A stretch of 64,000 nt of DNA from Monomorium pharaonis (GCF_013373865.1 NC_050474.1:5493561-5557560); one strand, 5' to 3'. Positions 50,067-62,828 are shown, counted from the stretch's first letter. A program made the numbers and translations. Notes: a model not told the origin generated them from the sequence alone.

Positions 50067-51030
50067 GTGAGTCTGAAAAATTTCGGAAAACTTTTACGAG
50101 TTGGACGGGAAAGATTAATTGACGCGGTAGAATGACAAATTCGACTCCAATACTGTTCGAATCGTTATTAAAAATTACAGCATAAAAAAGCGATAACAAT
50201 AGGAACAACACAGCTCTTTAACATTTCCATTTCTGCTTGTGTGAATTAACTTTAATCTAATTCGTAAAACTAGAAAAAGGTAAGGATAAGTTAAGCCAAG
50301 ATAAAGCTGCATTGGTAAAAATAATAATACATTAAGTACACCTTCGTCGCTTTGTCTTCTTTTTTTTTTCCCTCGATGTTTTTTCGCAAGATGTCGCAAT
50401 CGCATTTAGAACCTTATCTCGCGCGTATGATCGAAGTGCGAATAAACTGGAGAAACTCGGGGAAATCTTCCAATTATATCCGTGCGCGGCGACCTCGGCA
50501 GAGCGACGATACGCGACACCCGTTAGACTATCACCGAGGAGAATGACATAAGACATCCCCGTTCTGACTCGGGCGCCATATGACCGTCTCTGTCGCAAGC
50601 TTCGTCCCCGCTCCGGGTACAAGAGGGAGAGAGGGAAGTCTTCTCCTGGCCCCCCTCTTACACCCGCGCCGCTGTCCTCTACATTCTACTACCGTCATTC
50701 CTTGCCCTCTCACCGGTCTGCCACCTACCACCACCCCCGCACTCCCACCACGTCGGCATCGGCGCACAACTACCATCGCAACCGTCACCACTACCATCAC
50801 GCTGTGACCAACACATCGGCATTACCACCGGCTCGAGAGAGCGGAAGCGAGAGAGACGATAAAGGAGACGAAAGAAGTCGAAGACGAAAGAGAGACGGAG
50901 CGAAGCGGGGGAGATTACGTGGGAAGGAGAAAAAGAGGGAACAAAGAAGCCAAGAGTAACCCGAGGAGAGATGAGCAAGATGGAGGAACAAGGAAACTAC
51001 GTATGAGGAGGACGGAGTAACGAGGAGATA

Positions 51031-51052
51031 GAGAGAGAGAGAGAGAGAGAGA
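51031..51052. repeat. (GA)11 microsatellite in a 280-bp purine tract
   Basis: Uninterrupted GA repeat inside a plus-strand purine-rich stretch of about 280 bp. GAGA-rich tracts can bind GAGA-factor-type proteins in insects. Confidence 0.9.
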
Positions 51053-51142
51053 AGCAGAGAGGGGGGAGGAAGAGACAAAGAGGGAGAACGAGAGAGACAG
51101 AGAGGGGGCAACCAGGCAAGCACAAGCATAGCGTGGCATGGC

Positions 51143-51183
51143 ACGGCATATCCATAGACATATACACTGTGTCTATGGGCATA
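51143..51183. repeat. short inverted repeat
   Basis: CCATAGACA pairs with TGTCTATGG across a loop of about 9 nt, with GCATAT-like extensions on both sides. Confidence 0.6.
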
Positions 51184-51558
51184 TCGACGAGATCCGACAG
51201 CGGCCGAGCGCCACCGAACACAACCGACTCGGACCCTGCGCGCTCAACCCAAACCCGAGAAAGCATAGTTGCATTTAAACTGCCATCCTACTCAGGAGGT
51301 CTCTCTCTTCCTGAGTCCCGAGCGACCTCGGGACGAATACGTACGTACGTACGGTACGTACGTAAGTCGCCGCGCACTCCGCGGTGTGTGTTAATGTTAC
51401 GTCCGCGCTCCGTGTCCGTCTTTCATCGAAAGAAAAATGAAGGGCAGGTAGAAGAGTGGAGGAACGAAGGAAGAGAGTTAGACCCAGAAGCGCACAGTCC
51501 CGGCAGAGCAGAGCGGTCCGGGGGTTGACCCGGTCGCGCACAGGACACCCGGTCGGTC

Positions 51559-51566
51559 TGACGTCA
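51559..51566. promoter_or_regulatory. CRE-type palindrome TGACGTCA
   Basis: Exact bZIP (CREB/ATF) consensus in a GC-rich, promoter-like block. A second exact copy occurs at 63218-63225. Function is not shown; exact 8-mers can occur by chance. Confidence 0.25.
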
Positions 51567-51670
51567 GAAGCGCCTTTAACTTGTTGGATTCGACGCGAGT
51601 GCGACGCGAAAGTGAGCCGATCCGTGAGCGGTTCCGACCAATTCGGGACGTGGTGAAGGTGCCGGACGGA

Positions 51671-51698
51671 ATGGATGGATGGATGGATGGACGGACGG
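51671..51698. repeat. (ATGG)5(ACGG)2 tetranucleotide repeat
   Basis: Five ATGG units pass into ACGG units, giving the Met-Asp-Gly-Trp pattern in translation that inflates local open frames. Confidence 0.9.
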
Positions 51699-53693
51699 GG
51701 ACGAGTAGATGGCTGGATGTTCCCCTCACTTTCGGACCTGTCGCGACGGAAGGGGGGAAGGCGCGGAGGGCACCCGTTCCCGGTCGGGTTTCCGGTACCC
51801 GCGATGCGGTTACCTTGTCACGCGTTTTCCGCTGGTTCCACCGCTGGTTCGCGTCGTTCGCTTCGTCATTCGCTTTGTCGGCACTACTGTCACTGTCACT
51901 GCGTGCTCGGTTCGGTTCGTTCTCTCCGCTCGTTTCTCGCTCCGCTTTGTGACGCTGTCGCTGTCGCCTCGGCCACTAACTGCCAGCTACGATGTTAACG
52001 AGATCTCCAGCACTCGGTGTAAAAAAAAAAAGCATATAACACGACGTAGCAACGAGCTCAAGGCGAATAATATTCTTGGCCTTTCGGAGGCGAATGGTAC
52101 ATGTATTTCGTCATCTCTGTTAACTCCTTTTTCGTCGTTTTTTTTGACACTGCTTAGTTTGAGTTTGTATTTAATTACATCGCACTCGCAAGAAAGTGGA
52201 AAATGAAAATTATCTCTCTTATCTACGTTGAATCGCGGTATCTAGCAAGTGCGTAATTCTCTGATGACGTGTGCGATGACAACCTTTCTGGAGCGTGAAC
52301 GTATAACGACCTTAATGGACGTTCTATACGTCTGTCATGTAGGGACGTATCTCGTTTTTCATGAAATAAGACCCCGCCTGTTCTCTCGCGGATGCCAGTT
52401 ATTTGTCAGTATCTTTAATCATCGTAAATTATCATTGACGACAATGAGACTGGCAGACAGATACAGAGTTAGCTCAACTTGCAGCCGCTGGTGCTACATA
52501 CGCATAAGCACATACACGTACAAGCGACGTTCTTTAAATCGTTCAAGTACCGATAATCATCGGCCGGCACATTGTTCGAGAACATTGATCCAGGGTCTCT
52601 GACTCTCGATTCGAGATGGAGAATTTCTCGTGCACACGTCGATTTTGGAATATATATTATACCGGTCGGAAATTCTGTGACTTGAGACTTCCGTGTTATC
52701 GCGTCGAGTAGAGTAGTCATCGTCGTCAGTTCTGAGTGAATACACGATTAAGCTCGAACCGGCGAGCCAAAGTTTGGTCTGAAACCGGTGTTCTCGAACC
52801 CGGGGGCTAGATTATCGTAACCCGTAAGGCACCGCTGTTCGAGTGCCGGCGAACCCACTTCGAGGGTCGATGACGAGTGTCCGCATTTTTGACGCGTAAC
52901 GTAACGCGGACCGATAGCGCGATAGCAAGTGAGAAGTTATAGTTGCACGCGACACGATAGCGAGACACCATAACTTGGCGAGTTATTTCCGGATCTTGAA
53001 ACCGAGTACGTACATCTTTAGATAACAGTCGATGATATCTAAAGCTAAAGAGAAGTTACGCGATTGCTATGAGTTGATCGAGGAGGACGGTGGTGTCTTG
53101 TCCTCCGCACATTAATTTCTGATAAAAATTCTCGCGAAGGGAGAGCGGAAGGGGACTCAGACGCGCGCCATGAAAGCAATCGATATTTAATTACACGGGA
53201 TCGACGTAATATATGTGATGGATTTTTTTTTTTCGCCCGCGTCTGTCGCGCCGGTTTCTCTCGAAATTATTATCCGCGCACGAACGCTCGTACCAGACTC
53301 GTAAACGCAACACGCTGTCACTGTACCGCGACGCGCGTGCAGGGAGCGAGAAAATATTTGCCTACGGAAATATTTGGACCCGCCGTCGGAGTGATCGCGC
53401 TGTTGCACGTCAGCCAGTAATCTAGCACCGTGCATTGGCGGTGGCACTCGAAAAGCACCCGAGTATATATCTAATACTAATACCAGTGGCTGTTAACGAG
53501 GATATTCGTCATCATCACTCTCGCGGCGTTAATCAATAAGATTCGCTCGTGGGATAGATCCGCGTACGAAAGCGCGGAAAATTCAGCGGCTGACACGTCC
53601 TCAAATTTGATTTCTGACGGGGCCGCCCAACAATAATTGTCAATCGCCGCGTCCAAAATCAAGCTGGCGATAGTAGTGGTAGTACCTGACGAC

Positions 53694-53718
53694 AGAGAGA
53701 GAGAGAGAGAGAGAGAGA
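53694..53718. repeat. (GA)12 microsatellite
   Basis: Twenty-five bp of GA dinucleotides. Confidence 0.95.
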
Positions 53719-56391
53719 CCTGCGTGCTACACACGTCTCGCACACAGACACCTATACACGACACACGCTCTCGTGTTGCCGCGGTACGATCTTCCCGAAA
53801 TTTTTTCTTTTTTTTTTCGACGGCGATTAATCACTCTGCCGGTTAACGTAATCAATCTCGATGTCAATGCGATTTCGCGTCTCGTCGTTTTTTTTTTTTT
53901 TTTTTAACTCGTAGTTGTGTTAACGTCACCGAGAGGGAGAGAGCGAGCGAGCGAGAGAGTGTGCGACCGTGTGGTCGAGGATGTTCCGGGAAATTCGTTT
54001 CGCGAAAGAGAATAGCCCGACCGGTGCCAGCGACTTCGGATCGAAGTTTGGAAACGCTTTTGTTCTCACTGAAAAAGGTGTTTGAAAGAGGGTTGCGCGG
54101 ATCGATATATCGGCTTGACTCATCCCCTCTTTTCGTGCTCTCCCTCCTCCCCTCTCTCTCTCTCTCTCTCTTTCTCTGTCCCTTTCTCTCTGCTCCCGGG
54201 ATGATGTTTCTGCCTAGATATCGGCGTGAACAAATATACACAGTATATACGCGACGAGTATTCATTGATAACTCGCAATTCCTGTTCGAGTGAGTTTTTT
54301 ACGAGCGACGAGAATTACTTTTCGAGAACCGTCGGGGTCAAATTTTTGCGAGGATTAAAGTGGGAGGTAATGTCCGTCGATCGATTAAATCGACGGACGG
54401 GGGAAAAAAAAATCGATAGGCGTTAATTAAACCGTCACGCATTTTAACCCGCGGGGAACCCCACGCGTAATTGAATTATTTAACGACGCGCTAATACGCG
54501 CTCTTGTGCGCATCGTGTCGTACTTTGCATGTCAAATCACGAATTTGTAATTAACGTAATGAAACGTGAAGCTCGGAAGAAGTGTCGGGAAAGAGAGACG
54601 GAGAAAGACTAATGAATAGTGATTAGGAGCCTAACGTAAATTCACCTGCGACCCGGCGCGAGACAATCGGGCTCTGTGTCGTGGAAATTAAGCAAGATTT
54701 CCCAACGGCGGCGTGGAAAACGCCGCCGTTCCGAGTGAATCATCGTGATGCACAACGTTTCGTAACTGCCGTCGTCTACGGCGGCTCCGCAAAATTATCC
54801 TCACCGCGCTCGTTTGTATCTCGCTCGCTTACATCGAATTATCGCGGTAATCCCTTTGACACTTGTACCAAAAATTCCGAGCGTCCTCCTCGCCCGCTTC
54901 TTCTCTCTCCCTCCCCCCTCTCTCCTTCCAAAGCTCCGCTGGGGCTCCGCTGGCAAAGTAAAGCGTACCCGCGATGTAACCCGCCGCCGCCGTACTTGTT
55001 GCGTCTAAAACTTCACGAACCGAAATCTCCCTCTTGCGCATTCGGCCTCATAAATTCGCAATAACCTGCGAAATTAGCGAGTGTCCCACGTCGATGTCGC
55101 GATACGCGGCCCGTAATTTGCGCACGCAAAACTTCCTCGGATTAGACTACGGCGGGCGCCTAATTGATGCGCGGATCCCGGCAAAAACGTGTTCGCAGCA
55201 ATTTGCGCTAAACGTCCGAACGTTAGTTCGATATATCCGAGCGAAGCGGAGGTAATTACGCGAGGGTGCACGCGACGAGTGGTTGAATTTCGTCAGTTGC
55301 AACCTCGATTTACTTTACAGCGCGTATCATCGTCAGCCGGACGTTTTTCGACGCATTTTCGCGTCGCCGCATTCGGGCTCCACCTTCTTGCGATATTTTC
55401 GTCCACGGTTTCCTTTTGATAATACAACTTTTCCGATAATGGGTGGCATGCCGAGGCATTTGAAATGAGAACGAGTAATATCGTCTCCTGGGAGGATCGT
55501 GGCAAGTGGGAGGGAAGGGGAACGTTATGCGTACAAATGTACGACACTCTCGTCCTCTCGCGGGCCGGCGAAGTGGCATGGGTTTTGTCCCCGTTCTAGA
55601 TTTATTATTGCTATAACAAACGGCCGTGCTTCTCTTTGAGGTCTTTATTATTCAAGTAAGAAAGGCACTTGAAGACACGGTTATTGAAACCCGCGACGAG
55701 AGCCAATGGAAACAAATTTACTGAATTACTTTCAGGCACAAATGCCCTTTGAAGTCCCAAAGCCTCCTTATTTTGGACGACGGGGTAAAGCTCGCATAAA
55801 TTTATATGGCCGCTAGTTACAGCGCGCCAATATTTATTCAACGTGATCGTAACTCTTAGGCCGGTTATTCATAATCGATTCTTGTTTCAAGACCGATCCT
55901 AAGATGCTAATACGTCTCTACGTTTGGTTTATGATATCCCGAGACAATAATGCTCAAGATGATCTTAAAAATACGAGTATCTTCTTGTCGAGAAATTGTA
56001 CTCTCGTTTCCTCTTTTCCTCCGTAATCGTAGGTTTCCCCAAAAAACGTCGAATGCTCTTCCCGATGCAATTCCTCGTCGATCTCGAGACTCGACCCGCG
56101 CGCGTCTTGGGGCTCCCTTCATCCCCTCGTTGCGTCACTCGATGCTAACCGGAAGTGTAACCGCCAATCCGCAATTACCATCCGTAATTATTTGTAAAAG
56201 CGTTGCGCACAGTGACACCGTGGCTACCTTCGCGTATACGCGCGGCACATCGAGATCAGCAACATCCGGCGTCGGTCTCCACGCCGGCACGTAGAGCTCG
56301 TCTCCGGCAATCGATAGACCTGAGTGACCGAGGAAATTCGCGAGCCGAACCGAAATTTCATCCCACGTCGGAAGCGTCGCGATGTTTGCAG

Positions 56392-56433
56392 CCGGAGGAG
56401 GAAGCGCCTATCGATCTGCCTCGACCCAAAAAG
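56392..56433 (+). CDS. candidate 42-nt in-frame micro-exon
   Basis: GATGTTTGCAG (AG at 56390-56391) is followed by 42 nt and then CCCAAAAAG|GTAAGTA, the best donor match in the window (56434). The 42 nt read as 14 whole codons, PEEEAPIDLPRPKK, acidic then basic and proline-containing, like a linker. In-frame length and phase-0 borders fit a cassette micro-exon. The acceptor lacks a clear pyrimidine tract, and no flanking exons are identified. Confidence 0.25.
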
Positions 56434-57546
56434 GTAAGTAGGCGAGCGCCATGGTTACCATTATCTTTAGATCGCGCCTCGGACCTTTCTTCTTTTTTTT
56501 TTTTTATTTCGCCGCGATAAGCCCCGCGGGTCACACGTATGTACGTAGAGGGATGTGTACGTCGCGGCGAACGGCGGCGTTTTAACGTTGTGATCGAAGT
56601 GAAAAGTCCGCTTTAAGTGTAGGGGAAGGCTTATTATCTCTCCATTATAAATCACACAGGTATTCCAGCGACAACAATACCCCACCCCGCGTGCGCAATT
56701 TCCGCCCGGTTTCGTGCCCGCGAATATGTCCGTGAAATATCGCCATCTACTTTAGATACGTTCTATATTTCGGGGATTTGAATTCGGGTCAGTGCGAGAG
56801 AGGTATATGTTGCTATGCAACAGTCATTCGAATGCCGTGCGGGCGGGCATTTTGGAAAAGATTTGCACGCGGAGGGTAAACGCGGTTCGCGAATTGAATT
56901 GGATTAAATTGAATTTGTTTCCGGGGGGGACGGGGGGAGAAAAAAAGAGGAAAGATTTAAGGTGTTGAGCGTGGCCGGCCCTTCGAATTAATGCAAATTA
57001 AACATTCCGCGTCCGAAGAATACGCGCTAAAGGCTTATACACAAAGGCGTGTGCAATGTACATGTGCAACTACGCGCAGCGCAAGTGGAGCCTAATTAAC
57101 GTAGTTGCACTGTGGCACATTCCACATGAAGAACACGTGTTACACCATTAATTATTAATTAGCGCCGCAATATGGAAATTACAATACCGTAACGTACATG
57201 CGTTATAATAATAATAATAATTATAGCGCGTGATTTGTTACTTCCCGGTTGAGCCTTAGTTATAGGCACGGCCGCCGAACGAACCGCGGTGAACTTAACT
57301 TCGGTCCTGCATCTCGAAAAGTATCGCGGCCACGTGAATTATTGAGTGAGGAAAAAAAAGACCGTTATTTGCGGTAAATTACATTCCGCGCACGATGCAC
57401 GCTGAAGATTAAAATCCAGGTAAAAGCTGCGTTCCGCCCTTTATGAGCGTTGTTTATGCCGGCGTAACTTTTCCGAGGAGGTGTGCAACGTGCATAAATA
57501 TCTCTGTTAAACTCGGCTTGCAAGATTAAAAACTTTTCCCCGCCGT

Positions 57547-57574
<28 letters not shown>
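57547..57574. repeat. (GCC)9 microsatellite
   Basis: About 28 bp of GCC units. The surrounding minus-strand frame becomes poly-Arg over it and is not called. Confidence 0.95.
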
Positions 57575-57577
<3 letters not shown>

Positions 57578-58051
57578 GCGGGCGCCGCATAAAATTCTAG
57601 CAAATTTACAATTAAATTTCACAGCCGTGATAATAAAGTAAACAAGCGCCACCTTTGCATGCAAATTGAAGCGCAGTTTACGCGAGAGAAACGCGATCGT
57701 CCGCCGTACAGGTCCACCGCCGCCGTACCGCCGAGTACCGTCGAGATGCGTGGGTACCCCGTTTGCGCGATTTCGTCGACGGCGACGATGAAAGGAGGAA
57801 AAATAAATAATAATCTCCCGGGACCTCTCCAAGAATAGGAGCGGGTAAGAATACTCGCGGGGGAAATCGATCTCTCTCGCCGTTCGGGATTATTTTGCAG
57901 CGCGCGCGCGGCCGCGCGAGCGCGTTGTCAGCTGTCGCGCAGCCGTTCGTATAAAATAATAATTTCTCGAGATATCTCGCGAAAAGGGGGGGAGAAGGGG
58001 AGAGAAAATGGTCGCGGGGCTGAGGCTAGATCGATCTCTCCCCCTCCCCCC

Positions 58052-58075
58052 CCTCTCTCTCTCTCTCTCTCTCTC
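58052..58075. repeat. (CT)n microsatellite after a C run
   Basis: Twenty-four bp of CT following CCCCCTCCCCCCC, in a pyrimidine-rich stretch. Confidence 0.9.
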
Positions 58076-58228
58076 CCTCTCCCTCTGCTTCCTGTAGCCG
58101 CGCTACGCCGGGAGACTATTTCGCGTGGCGGGCGCGCGCTATCAGCTGCGTGCGCGAAATGTGGCAGGAATTCGAATCCGTTGGTTCCCTTCGTGCTTCC
58201 TGCCCGCGGTCGGTCCACGAGTTACGAC

Positions 58229-58262
58229 TAGCCAGCCAGCTATCCAGCCAGCCATCCAGCCG
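58229..58262. repeat. AGCC/ATCC tetranucleotide minisatellite
   Basis: Units of AGCC and ATCC alternate for about 34 bp. Confidence 0.85.
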
Positions 58263-58599
58263 TTGCTAGCAGGGCTGCGAAACGAGAAGCGACAGCACCC
58301 CACGGGAAATTGTATCGACGCGCGCTATACGGCCAAATCGATTTCTTCTCCCAGTTTTCGAGGAACGGACGACTCGCGAGTGCGGGGGCGGGGGCGTGTT
58401 TCAGGTCTCGCGAAAGTACCTCGCGCAATAAAAACCCGCGTTTCGAATAAGGAGATGAGGTGTAAATGTCATATCCGTCATATATCTATATCGCCGGCCT
58501 TTAAAGGGGCCTGACATTCGCTTTTATCTCAGGGGTTTTATGTCGATTGTTGAATGGTAATTGATTGATGGATTGTGATTCTGCATAGTGTATATTTAT

Positions 58600-61500
58600 G
58601 TTACGTAAAGGTTTACACAGGTGCTTTCTACGTTCTTTAGTCCTGGAGTGTGCTAATATATATCTTTTTTACATTAACATTGAACGAAAATTTAGCCGCA
58701 CTAAGAATTCTCTTACAATTCTCTTTTTTATGTATTTTTTTATGGCTTGCAATGTATGACTGAATTAACATTTTAGTATAAAACATTTTATTATATTTTT
58801 TTTAACTATCAAAATTTTAACAACAGAAACTGTACCAAAGTCTTTGAAATAGCGCAATAGAGTAAAAGTTCACCTACATTTAGTAGCGTTCGTGGATTAA
58901 AACTATAAGCTCAAAGTGTAAATTAATCATGCAAATTTAAACATAAGATGCATCAATTATTACGACAAATCGATCAAGCTACATACAATTAATATCGCGC
59001 ACTCGGGAAAACAGTTTTAATAGGAAATTACGCGATTTCCATACCACGTGCAAACAACGATACATGAATATTTAAGTTAGGGACGTATGAAATCATTATG
59101 AAAAACACGCACACACGCGCATGTGTAGGCAGAAAAAGCCTTTGATTAATGTAGCATCGATAATTAAACGAAAAAGTAATAATGTCCCAGATTTTATTAT
59201 AATCGCTGCGCACGTGGCCTCCTTGTTTTCATATTATTCAGATAATTACTCGAGAGCTACAATTTCAACGAATAATTTGCATCTGCCACCGCATAGTTAT
59301 TGCACCGCTGGAATGCAAAAATCGGACGGTCAGCCACCGGGTGCCGCCGCTCTTCTCTGTGAAACCGGACAAATCCGCGTAGCGGCTTTAAATTTTCGGT
59401 AACTTTAATTACGATTACCTTCGTCGCGTCCATGCGGCTCGGCGCTAATTTGACGTAATTAAATTTCCTCTCTCCGTTTAAATGAAAAGATATAGCGAAT
59501 ATTGTATTTCAAATTTGAGAGACCGGACGGACAATTTATGTTTAACAATTCCTTTCCGTTTTTACGCTAAAACATCGTTAAAGAGAGTTATTCTTTTGCT
59601 TAAATAAATTTCCAATGTTCTTAAATTTGACATGAATGCTTGCCATGTAACGATACGATGCGATGCTCGTAATGGCATTGGTAGTTAATAGGATCGGCAT
59701 TGCTGGCCATATAATCAGAATTTCCGCGCTTGTAGGTTAATTAAAGTTAACAGAAATTAGCGATTGGTCAGAGATACCATCGGTAGAATCATAGACATTT
59801 CTGTCGGGATTTCTCTGCGGTTCGTGCAACCTGGCGCGCTCATGCCATACTTTACGGGCGCGCGCGTGCGCCGCCCAATCTGACTGGGAGGCATTATGCC
59901 AGGCACCCGGGCTAGCACGCTTTGTCATTATTCGCGAGAACCCTATCAATTCGACTGGAAGATTGAATAAGAAGAAAAACACGGTGCGATGAGGCGCGCG
60001 AAAGGCGCGCGCTCAATAGAGCCGCAAACGCGCGCGCTCGCGCTCCCGCCTGGTGCCTCTTCTCATTGTTATCGGCACCGACAAAAGATATTTGAAAAAG
60101 AGGAAGAGAAACACTGCCAATCTAAATTGAATCTCTTTCTCTCTTTCTCGCCTGCCCCAGCTCGCGTTTCCTCGATCTATCCGCGCGCGAAAAAAGAGAG
60201 AAAGAAAGAAAAAGAGAGAGAGAGAGAGAGAGAGAGACTATCTCGCGAACTGTCTCGTGAAAGTATACACGACTGCCGTCATCCGAGCCGATTTTTCTGC
60301 CGAATTCACTCGCCTAAATCACTGGCTTTCACTAAAACGTTTAACCCTGGCGACGAGAGGAGAACCGCTATCACGAGAGCGCGATGAGTCACGTGAAATT
60401 AATCGAATCGAATTTCAGAAGGTATATTATGCATCGCCGAAAAACTGGATCCTCGCTGCGAGAGGCGAAAAGAGACCGGTCTCGTCGAGAGAGCATGAAG
60501 TTTGACCTCCAATAAAATCCATCCGTTCTGTTTGCGGACACGAATTTTATCTATTAATTTGATATCGCGGGTGTACCGTTTCTCTTTTTTTTCCCCCGAA
60601 CGATGGATTCAAGAGCGGTCGAACGAAGTTAGAAAATTAGTTTCCCGATAACTTCAGCCCGGCAAAAGTATTCCTGCTGGTGGCACATAGAAAAAGACGT
60701 AAGCGTTCAGTAAGTCGGCCAGTCACAGTCGAAAACTTGAGCAAATCAAACATACCGATTTTCTTATCGCTTACACGTCTCCCTGCTCGAGGTTTTTTTT
60801 TTCCCCCCCCATGTGCCTCTAGTTCCTCGAAACTTCGAAACACAGGCAATCAAAGCAGCCGGTGGATTAAAAATAAATAAACGTGGAATTATTGATTACG
60901 GTTATACATTTTCATGGAAAAAAAACTTGTAAAAATACGCACGGATTGCAATCGTGAAATCTAGTAAGCGGTAGAACGTTAAAAATTTACAACGCGCGTT
61001 TGTCGAGGAGAAAAATATTTACATCGGGAAATGTCGGGCTGTGTGCATTATCGATTCACAACTCGAATAACCGTGATACATCGTGCACAAAACGCGCTAG
61101 CGAACTATTGGATTTTTTTGTCATTTTATTTATTAGCGGCATTTGTTAGTGCGCAATCGACGGCGGTTGAATTTGCACTGGCTATTTTGATTCATGCAAT
61201 TCCATGCGCCACATATCGAAATGAATACAGATAGGATTATGCGTTACAATATCTATGGCCGCGTGGTATCATTAAGTATTACCGATTAAATCAAATTGAG
61301 AGCTACATTTTACGCGTCATTATATCAATATATTTCGACGATTCAATCATTTAATTGTTGCACATGTTGTAAACTGAGATACTGTCGGATTTGCGTTTTT
61401 ACTTATTCACAACCACGCGGCGTAATTTCCCTGATTAAAATCATTTTCATGATTATTAAAACATTGTCCTGATTGTCTCTCGACGTCGCGCGTGGCTGAT

Positions 61501-62140
61501 TTACAAAAATTCCGTATTAAAACAATCAAAACGATGGATGCACAATTAGTCGGTGCCGAGACATATTTTATTAGAATATTGAGAAGGTAGAACACTGTCT
61601 TCTTTTTTGACCGGGCTTTAATCAGCGATGATTCACAGGCAAGCGAGATTTTAGATTAATACGCTAAGTTGGAGCACGTTCGCGCAGCTGATGAGAATTG
61701 AGTCAGCTCAAGATAGAAATCTTTGCCTGATATACAAAGCCATTCTCTTTGTTAAAATAATTGTAATAATTAAATAATGGGACGATGTTCTGAAATTAAA
61801 AATAAAGATTAATTCGTAGTTTAAAATGGCAATTTTAGAGTTTTTAGTAGAAGATAAATCTCATCGATTTCGAAATTATTTCATATCTAAGATCGCGACA
61901 TCGACATGGCGTAATAAAAGCTCTAATACGATATCAAGAATATGATGTCACACACCTAGGATATTTTTTGATCGTGAATCATCTCGGAGTTTCGAGAATA
62001 TCAATAATCTAAAATTTTACAATAGTAGTTGCGGCGCGTAACAGCTCTCGCGCACACGTGGAGCCGACAGAACGAATCTCATGTGATGTATTCATATAAG
62101 CGGTGGGTAGGAAGGGGTAGGAAGTGAGGAAGGAAAAGAG
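58600..62140. other. non-coding, AT-leaning
   Basis: No gene is supported. (GA)n lies at 60213-60238 beside poly-A and AAAG units. The remaining sequence has short frames only, with no splice pair or motif that I would defend. Confidence 0.5.
60213..60238. repeat. (GA)13 microsatellite
   Basis: Twenty-six bp of GA preceded by AAAGAAAG units. Confidence 0.95.
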
Positions 62141-62344
62141 GTGTATACACTGCAAAACACATCCGCTCTAAATTCCGCGAAACTATAATGGAAAAAAATG
62201 ACTTTTTTTCCACTTTAGATAAGTGTGAAATTAAAACGGAATTATATATGCAGGACATTGTCTTTAATGTCCTTCATAAATAGAACGGACTAATGTCCGC
62301 CCTAACGGCTGCCCTCCTCTCAGTTGCAATAAACATCTCTATTG

Positions 62345-62605
62345 CTAACCGTTGGTGCCAACACGGGCACTGATCGACGAGGCAACCACCGCGGCAAATG
62401 CACGGCATGCGATCGCGACGAATTTGAGTTGTCTCCCGCGGATGACAACGCAAACGTGTGCTTCTTTTCTCACACGCTCATGTAAAGGCGAATAATGCCC
62501 GCAAGAGGAGCACACACCCGCGTCACCATCCTCGGGAAGCAACCCAAATTCGCAATCACATGCCGCATACCCACCGCGACGGCCACCGCGCCGATCGACA
62601 CCCAT
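62345..62605 (-). CDS. open frame inside transposon, cysteine-rich, unknown
   Basis: From an ATG at 62605 this minus-strand frame reads 86 codons to a stop. The N-terminal part has RRGG repeats (residues 5-12), then C16-x-C18 and C32-x2-C35-G-H37, a spacing reminiscent of a small zinc-binding knuckle, followed by a hydrophobic, alanine-rich tail (FVAIACRAFAAVVASS). Upstream on the same strand, near 62726-62735, is a GCGCCATATTGCG-type motif on the opposite strand, as often found near promoters. It could be a captured host gene piece inside the element or a chance frame in GC-rich DNA. I do not recognise it. Confidence 0.25.
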   Translation of the reverse strand: MGVDRRGGRRGGYAACDCEFGLLPEDGDAGVCSSCGHYSPLHERVRKEAHVCVVIRGRQLKFVAIACRAFAAVVASSISARVGTNG

Positions 62606-62782
62606 AACTAGCACCAACAATTAGCAACAAAAACACTCATCACAACTGCGAAGAGAACGGCCGTCAAAGCAGACAAGCTAACAGACTGTTGTAACAGTGA
62701 ACGACAAAGCTATCGCTACCGCTCGCGCCATATTGCGTTGCCAGAATAGTTTTGTTTATTTCGTCCGCTTTAATATACATGA

Positions 62783-62828
62783 CGGACCACATCCTTTATA
62801 ATGTTCGGACCACATCCTTTATAATGTC
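62783..62828. repeat. two tandem copies of a 23-bp subterminal unit
   Basis: CGGACCACATCCTTTATAAT followed by GTT or GTC occurs twice head to tail within the transposon at 62146-63032, as subterminal repeats often do. Confidence 0.9.

Larger units (their letters stand above)
50500..53150. other. GC-rich, low-complexity block, promoter-like
   Basis: No gene is supported, but the block is unlike its neighbours: ACC-rich (50700-50830), then a long purine-rich stretch (50830-51110) with (GA)n, a palindromic TACGTACG cluster (51336-51364) ending in GTAAGT, ATGG tetranucleotides, then CG-rich TTCG/TCGC repeats. A CRE-type TGACGTCA lies at 51559-51566. Such composition is seen at long 5' leaders of insect developmental genes; this is inference only. 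Confidence 0.35.
53150..58600. other. CpG-rich non-coding block with microsatellites
   Basis: No complete gene is supported. It holds (GA)n at 53694-53718, a T18 run at 53888-53905, CT tracts near 54157-54177 and 58052-58075, (GCC)n at 57547-57574 and an AGCC/ATCC minisatellite at 58229-58262. Frames of 100-155 codons overlap on both strands and contain the repeats. The only splice-like pair is the small segment at 56392-56433. Confidence 0.45.

Noticed and set aside
50140..50160. GTTCGAATC string resembling a tRNA B box
   Set aside because: No A box, cloverleaf arms or acceptor stem can be fitted around it; other GTTCGA matches (11250, 11330, 19735, 52790) fail likewise.
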